A stretch of 9,927 nt of DNA from Lysobacter_K sp038248955. Its GTDB lineage: Bacteria > Pseudomonadota > Gammaproteobacteria > Xanthomonadales > Xanthomonadaceae. A program made the translations under genes and the position numbers. The stretch is taken from assembly GCA_038248955.1 (NCBI GenBank), contig JBBRWW010000107.1, positions 1-9,927 of the forward strand, read 5' to 3'. Under the pieces are notes generated by a model. That model did not search any database. It saw only the letters and a program-made list of their open reading frames with translations, and was not told the DNA's origin. Positions 6,533 to 9,927 of the stretch are shown one piece after another. Each line of letters starts with the position of its first letter. Position 1 is the first letter of the stretch.

Positions 6533-6557
6533 CCACGTGGCGGGCGACGCCACGTGG
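6533..6557. promoter_or_regulatory. Inverted repeat with two CACGTG cores upstream of hrpB
   Basis: CCACGTGGCG (6533-6542) and its exact reverse complement CGCCACGTGG (6548-6557) are separated by GGCGA. Each arm itself contains the 8-base palindrome CCACGTGG, so the element holds two full palindromic sites 15 bases apart as well as a larger dyad. The right arm ends 18 bases before the TATCCT box and so covers the -35 position of the hrpB promoter. A repressor or activator site, or an alternative DNA or RNA cruciform/hairpin, are all possible. Confidence 0.45.
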
Positions 6558-6575
6558 ACGGCGGCGGCGGGGCCG

Positions 6576-6581
6576 TATCCT
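6576..6581 (+). promoter_or_regulatory. Candidate -10 box TATCCT immediately before hrpB
   Basis: TATCCT stands 4 bases before the first GTG of hrpB and 7 before the second. A transcript from it would begin at or within a base or two of the start codon, giving a leaderless mRNA. No Shine-Dalgarno sequence exists in front of either GTG, which agrees with this. No good -35 hexamer is present; the CACGTG repeat occupies that place. Confidence 0.45.
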
Positions 6582-6585
6582 AGCC

Positions 6586-9153
6586 GTGGTGAACCGCCCG
6601 ACCTTTCCCATCGACGCGCTGCTGCCTGGCATCCTTGCCAGCCTCGCCACGCATCCGCGGCTGGTGCTGGAGGCGCCACCCGGCGCCGGCAAGACCACCC
6701 AGGTGCCGCCGGCGCTGCTCGACGCGCCGTGGCTTGGCGGTCGCCGGATCCTGATGCTGGAGCCGCGCCGCGTCGCCGCCCGCGCCGCCGCCGGGTTCAT
6801 GGCGGCGCAACGTGGCGAGCGCGTGGGCGAGACCGTCGGCTACCGCATCCGCTTCGACAACCAGGTTTCGGCGGCGACACGCATCGAGGTGGTCACCGAG
6901 GGGATCCTGACGCGCCTGGTCCAGGACGACCCCACCCTGGACGGCGTGGGCGCGATCGTGTTCGACGAGTTCCACGAGCGCCACCTCGCCGCCGACCTCG
7001 GCCTCGCGCTGGCGCTGGACGTGCAGGGGGCACTGCGCGCGGACCTGCGCCTGGTGGTGATGTCGGCGACGCTCGATGGCGAGCGGTTGGCGCAGTTCCT
7101 CGATGCCCCGCGGCTCAGCAGCGCCGGCCGCAGCTTCCCGGTGACGCTGGCGCATTTCCCCGCGCGTCGCGAGGAGGCGATCGAGGCGCAGGCCCGGCGC
7201 GCGGTCGAGCACGCACTCGCCCGGCATCCCGGCGACGTGCTGGTGTTCCTGCCCGGCCAGCGCGAGATCGCGCGGGTCGAGCGTGCGCTGGCGGCCAGTG
7301 CTGCCGCGCGCGAGGCCGACATCCTGATCCTGCATGGGGCGCTGCCGGTCGAACAGCAATCGCGCGTGCTGCAGCCCGCGCCGCCCGACGCGCAGGGCCA
7401 CGCCGGCCGGCGCCGCGTGGTGCTGGCGACCAACGTCGCCGAATCCAGCGTGACGCTGCCCGGGGTGCGGGTGGTGGTCGACGCCGGCCTCGCGCGCGAG
7501 CCGCGCTACGACCCCAACAGCGGCTTCTCGCGGCTGGACGTGGTCGCGATCGCGCAGGCGTCCGCCGACCAGCGTGCCGGTCGTGCCGGCCGCGTCGCCG
7601 AGGGCTGGGCGTACCGGCTGTGGCCGCAGTCGCAGCGGCTGGAACCGCAACGCCGGCCCGAGATCGCCCAGGTCGAACTGGCCGGGCTGGCGCTCGAACT
7701 GGCCGCGTGGGGCGATGCCAACCTGCGTTTCGTCGATGCGCCGCCAGCGGGCGCACTCGCCGCCGCGCGCGAACTGCTGCAGCGGCTCGGCGCCCTCGAT
7801 GCGACCGCGGAGCCGGCCGTCGCCGCGATCACCGCCCTAGGCCGCCGGATGCTCGCGCTCGGCACGCATCCGCGGCTGGCGGCGATGCTGCTCGCGCCGC
7901 GCGACCGGACTGAACGCGCGCTGGCGTGTGACCTCGCGGCGCTGGTCGAGGCGCGCGATCCGCTGCGCTCGCGTTCGGACGCGCTGGCCCAGCGCTGGTA
8001 CGCATTGGCGGGTTTCCGTCGCGGGCGCGTCGCTGCCGACGCCTCGCGACCGGCGCTGGCCGTGATCGACCAGGCCGCCGTGCAATGGCGCCGCCGGCTG
8101 CAGCTCGATACCGCGCCGCCGGCCGACCTGCCCGCGCACGCGCTCGGCGACGTGCTGCTGCACGCGTTCCCCGACCGCATCGCGCGCCAGCATCCCGCCG
8201 ACCCGCGCCGCTACCAGCTCGCCAACGGCCGCAGCGCCCAGTTGTTCGACGACAGCGCGCTGTACGGCGAACCGTGGCTGGTGGTCAATGAGCTGCAACC
8301 GCCGCGCAACGCGCGCGGCGACCGCAGCGACTCGATCGTGCTGCGTGCGGCGCCGCTGGACGAGGCGCGATTGCAGCGGGAGTTCCCGCAACGTTTCAGC
8401 GACGAGGACCGCGTCGTATGGGACGCCGATGCGCGCGCGGTCGCGGCGGTGCGCGAACGCCGCTTCGACCGCATCGTTCTGGAGTCCCGACCGCTTTCCC
8501 GGCCCGATCCCGCGCGCTGCGCCGAGGCGCTGGTCGACGCGGTGCGCCAGCTGGGCCTGGCGGCACTGCCGTGGAGCGAGTCGCTGTCGCAATGGCGCGC
8601 CCGCGTGCGCTGCCTGCGCGCCTGGCTGCCGGAGCTCGCCGCCGCGCTGCCCGATCTGTCTGACCGTGCGCTGCTGGCGACGCTGGACGAGTGGCTCAAA
8701 CCCGCGCTCACCGGCAAGACGCGGCTGGCCGCGCTCGACGAGGGAGCGCTGGGCAACGCGCTGATGGCGACACTCGACTGGCCGCGGCGCCAGCAGATCG
8801 ACGCGCTCGCACCGACCCGCATCGCGGTGCCGTCGGGCATGGAGCGACGCATCGACTACGCGTTCGACGACGAGGCTGATGCACCGGTCGCACCGATACT
8901 GGCAGTGAAGCTGCAGGAGTTGTTCGGACTCGCCGACACCCCGCGCATCGCCGGCGGCCGCATTCCGCTGACCCTGCACCTGCTGTCGCCGGGCGGGCGG
9001 CCACTGCAGGTGACGCAGGATCTGCAGGGCTTCTGGCAGCGCACCTATCCGGACGTCAGAAAGGAGATGAAGGGTCGCTACCCCAGGCATCCCTGGCCCG
9101 ACGACCCATGGACGGCGGTGGCGACGCACCGCGCCAAGCCGCGCGGCACCTGA
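6586..9153 (+). CDS. hrpB: ATP-dependent helicase HrpB (DEAH/DExH family)
   Basis: An 855-residue superfamily 2 RNA helicase-like ATPase, cytoplasmic. HrpB is widespread in proteobacteria, but its cellular role is poorly defined (RNA metabolism is presumed); it is unrelated to the type III secretion regulator of the same name. Seen: motif I APPGAGKTT (30-38), Ia LEPRRVAAR (58-66), II DEFHER (127-132, the DEFH variant typical of HrpB), III SAT (160-162), motif V region ATNVAESSVT (281-290) and VI QRAGRAGR (329-336). A helicase-associated region follows, then the HrpB-specific C-terminus with RTYPDVRKEM (819-828) and KGRYPRHPWPDDP (829-841). All helicase motifs are intact. Translation starts at one of two tandem GTG codons (6586 or 6589). 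No ribosome site is visible, and a -10-like box stands directly before, suggesting a leaderless transcript. It is divergent from tatD; the next gene starts 24 bases after the stop. Confidence 0.96.
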   Translation: MVNRPTFPIDALLPGILASLATHPRLVLEAPPGAGKTTQVPPALLDAPWLGGRRILMLEPRRVAARAAAGFMAAQRGERVGETVGYRIRFDNQVSAATRIEVVTEGILTRLVQDDPTLDGVGAIVFDEFHERHLAADLGLALALDVQGALRADLRLVVMSATLDGERLAQFLDAPRLSSAGRSFPVTLAHFPARREEAIEAQARRAVEHALARHPGDVLVFLPGQREIARVERALAASAAAREADILILHGALPVEQQSRVLQPAPPDAQGHAGRRRVVLATNVAESSVTLPGVRVVVDAGLAREPRYDPNSGFSRLDVVAIAQASADQRAGRAGRVAEGWAYRLWPQSQRLEPQRRPEIAQVELAGLALELAAWGDANLRFVDAPPAGALAAARELLQRLGALDATAEPAVAAITALGRRMLALGTHPRLAAMLLAPRDRTERALACDLAALVEARDPLRSRSDALAQRWYALAGFRRGRVAADASRPALAVIDQAAVQWRRRLQLDTAPPADLPAHALGDVLLHAFPDRIARQHPADPRRYQLANGRSAQLFDDSALYGEPWLVVNELQPPRNARGDRSDSIVLRAAPLDEARLQREFPQRFSDEDRVVWDADARAVAAVRERRFDRIVLESRPLSRPDPARCAEALVDAVRQLGLAALPWSESLSQWRARVRCLRAWLPELAAALPDLSDRALLATLDEWLKPALTGKTRLAALDEGALGNALMATLDWPRRQQIDALAPTRIAVPSGMERRIDYAFDDEADAPVAPILAVKLQELFGLADTPRIAGGRIPLTLHLLSPGGRPLQVTQDLQGFWQRTYPDVRKEMKGRYPRHPWPDDPWTAVATHRAKPRGT

Positions 9154-9163
9154 CGCACTCCCC

Positions 9164-9169
9164 TACACT
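9164..9169 (+). promoter_or_regulatory. Candidate -10 box TACACT before the sulfotransferase-like gene
   Basis: TACACT lies in the 24-base gap after hrpB, ending 8 bases before the first ATG. A transcript would start about at the ATG pair (9178/9181), again with no room for a Shine-Dalgarno site and none visible. The gene may therefore have its own leaderless transcript in addition to read-through from hrpB. Confidence 0.4.
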
Positions 9170-9177
9170 CGCCGCCG

Positions 9178-9927
9178 ATGATGACCGACGCTGAAAGTCC
9201 CCGCCTGCCCGAATCGCCCGTGGCCGATCCCGAGTTCCTGCCGTTCAAGCTCGACCTCGTCGGCGCACGGGTGCTGTGGCTGCGGCTGACCGCGGCACAG
9301 CGACGCGACGCGGCCTTCCTCGACGAGCGCGCGCTGCCCGTCGATGCGGCTGGGGGCTGGATGCCGTGGGAGTCGCTGGCTCCCGCCGGCCCGGCCGGAG
9401 GTCCCGTCGCCGACGCGATTTTCCACATCGGCCACTGCGGCTCGACCCTGCTCAGCCGCCTGCTTGATGGATGGAGCGGCGTGCAGGGCCTGCGCGAACC
9501 CCTGCCGCTGCGCACCCTGGCCGATGCGTGGCCCTGGCTGCACCAGGTGCAGTCGCGACTGGCCCCGCCGCAGGCCGATCAGCTCCTGCGGGCGTTGTGG
9601 CGGCGCTGGTCGCAGCCCGTGTCGCCCGGAACGCGCACGCTGGTCAAGGCCACCAGCAGTTGCAACGGACTGCTCGCGCCGCTGCTCGCGCATGTGCCGG
9701 CGTCGCGGGCGATCCTGCTCGACCAGCCGCTGCGACCCTACCTGGCCACGGTGCTCAAATCGCCGGCTTCGGTATTGGATGCGGCAAATGCCGCCGGCGA
9801 GCGGCTGCTGGACCTGCAGGCGCGCGGCTTTGCCGAGGGCGTGGCGCTGCATGCGTTGTCGCTGCCGGCGCAATGCGCGATGGGATGGCTGGCCGAACGC
9901 GTACGGTTTGCCGCGCTCGCCGCCAAC
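9178..9927 (+). CDS. Sulfotransferase-like P-loop protein (3' end outside window)
   Basis: An uninterrupted reading frame of 250 codons that continues past the window end, so it has no stop here. Seen: after a variable N-terminal part (1-78) comes IFHIGHCGSTLLSRLLDGW (81-99). This resembles the 5'-phosphosulfate binding loop of PAPS-dependent sulfotransferases (hydrophobic strand, then G-x-x-GST-L-L-x-x-L-L). Next come GLREPLPLRTL (104-114), where sulfotransferases carry conserved contacts after the first helix, and TLVKATSSCNGLLAPLL (154-170), the next strand-plus-helix unit. From family knowledge such proteins transfer sulfate from PAPS to a hydroxyl or amine, but many bacterial members of this group are uncharacterised and the acceptor is unknown. 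The start is ATG 9178 or ATG 9181 (tandem); neither has a ribosome site. It follows hrpB by 24 bases on the same strand. Codon composition matches neighbours. Confidence is high for the gene and moderate for the family. Confidence 0.75.
   Translation, partial: MMTDAESPRLPESPVADPEFLPFKLDLVGARVLWLRLTAAQRRDAAFLDERALPVDAAGGWMPWESLAPAGPAGGPVADAIFHIGHCGSTLLSRLLDGWSGVQGLREPLPLRTLADAWPWLHQVQSRLAPPQADQLLRALWRRWSQPVSPGTRTLVKATSSCNGLLAPLLAHVPASRAILLDQPLRPYLATVLKSPASVLDAANAAGERLLDLQARGFAEGVALHALSLPAQCAMGWLAERVRFAALAAN

Noticed and set aside
6401..6585. Possible tRNA or small RNA in the tatD-hrpB gap because of its inverted repeats
   Set aside because: No cloverleaf, anticodon arm or T-loop consensus can be formed, and no terminator with a U-tract follows; the repeats fit regulatory sites better.
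7837..9129. A 430-codon minus-strand open frame opposite hrpB, with others of 356 and 224 codons
   Set aside because: They are shadows of the helicase gene, have no recognisable domains or ribosome sites, and show antisense-type composition.
6586..9153. HrpB as a regulator of type III secretion
   Set aside because: The name is shared, but this protein has intact SF2 helicase motifs and the helicase HrpB C-terminus, and no AraC-type DNA-binding domain.

Overview
The window is a dense stretch of chromosomal housekeeping and transport genes from a very GC-rich gammaproteobacterium. The best guess is the Xanthomonadaceae/Lysobacteraceae (Xanthomonas, Lysobacter or Luteimonas type). This rests on overall composition, a ferredoxin-NADP reductase ending in REKYVSSK, YadG/YadH-, TatD- and HrpB-type proteins, and several start codons with a TAnnnT box close by and no Shine-Dalgarno sequence. 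There are no insertion sequences, phage genes, CRISPR arrays, tRNAs or rRNAs, and no gene-free stretch longer than about 200 bases. The extreme GC content opens long shadow reading frames on the antisense strand of nearly every gene; these were discarded.

Left part (minus strand, read right to left). A FAD-dependent ferredoxin-NADP reductase (1995-2762) is followed by hairpin-forming palindromes. Next comes a lipoprotein-type alpha/beta hydrolase/peptidase of the S33/TAP kind (272-1798). About 100 bases further on is the start of a NatA-like ABC ATPase (1-165, cut by the window edge). Hydrolase and ATPase probably share a transcript.

Middle. Divergent from the reductase, a two-gene ABC-2 operon (2866-3891 ATPase, 3888-4688 permease; YadG/YadH type) is read on the plus strand with an ATGA overlap. 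It runs head-on into a minus-strand pair: tatD (5576-6400) followed, with another ATGA overlap, by a multipass membrane protein of unknown function (4689-5579). The permease and membrane-protein stop codons abut exactly (TGA|TCA). A 20-bp perfect palindrome sits at the junction and probably works as a shared hairpin terminator.

Right part (plus strand). After a 185-base divergent promoter region carrying a 10-bp inverted repeat with two CACGTG cores, the DEAH-type helicase gene hrpB (6586-9153) is complete. A sulfotransferase-like P-loop protein starts 24 bases later (9178) and runs off the window end, so it is visible only as an open frame without a stop codon.

No clearly new defence or biosynthetic system is visible. 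The items most worth following up are the probable leaderless starts of hrpB and the sulfotransferase-like gene (both with doubled start codons), the CACGTG inverted repeat, the terminator palindrome built into the end of a coding region, the unknown membrane protein coupled to tatD, and the lipoprotein hydrolase paired with an ABC transporter.
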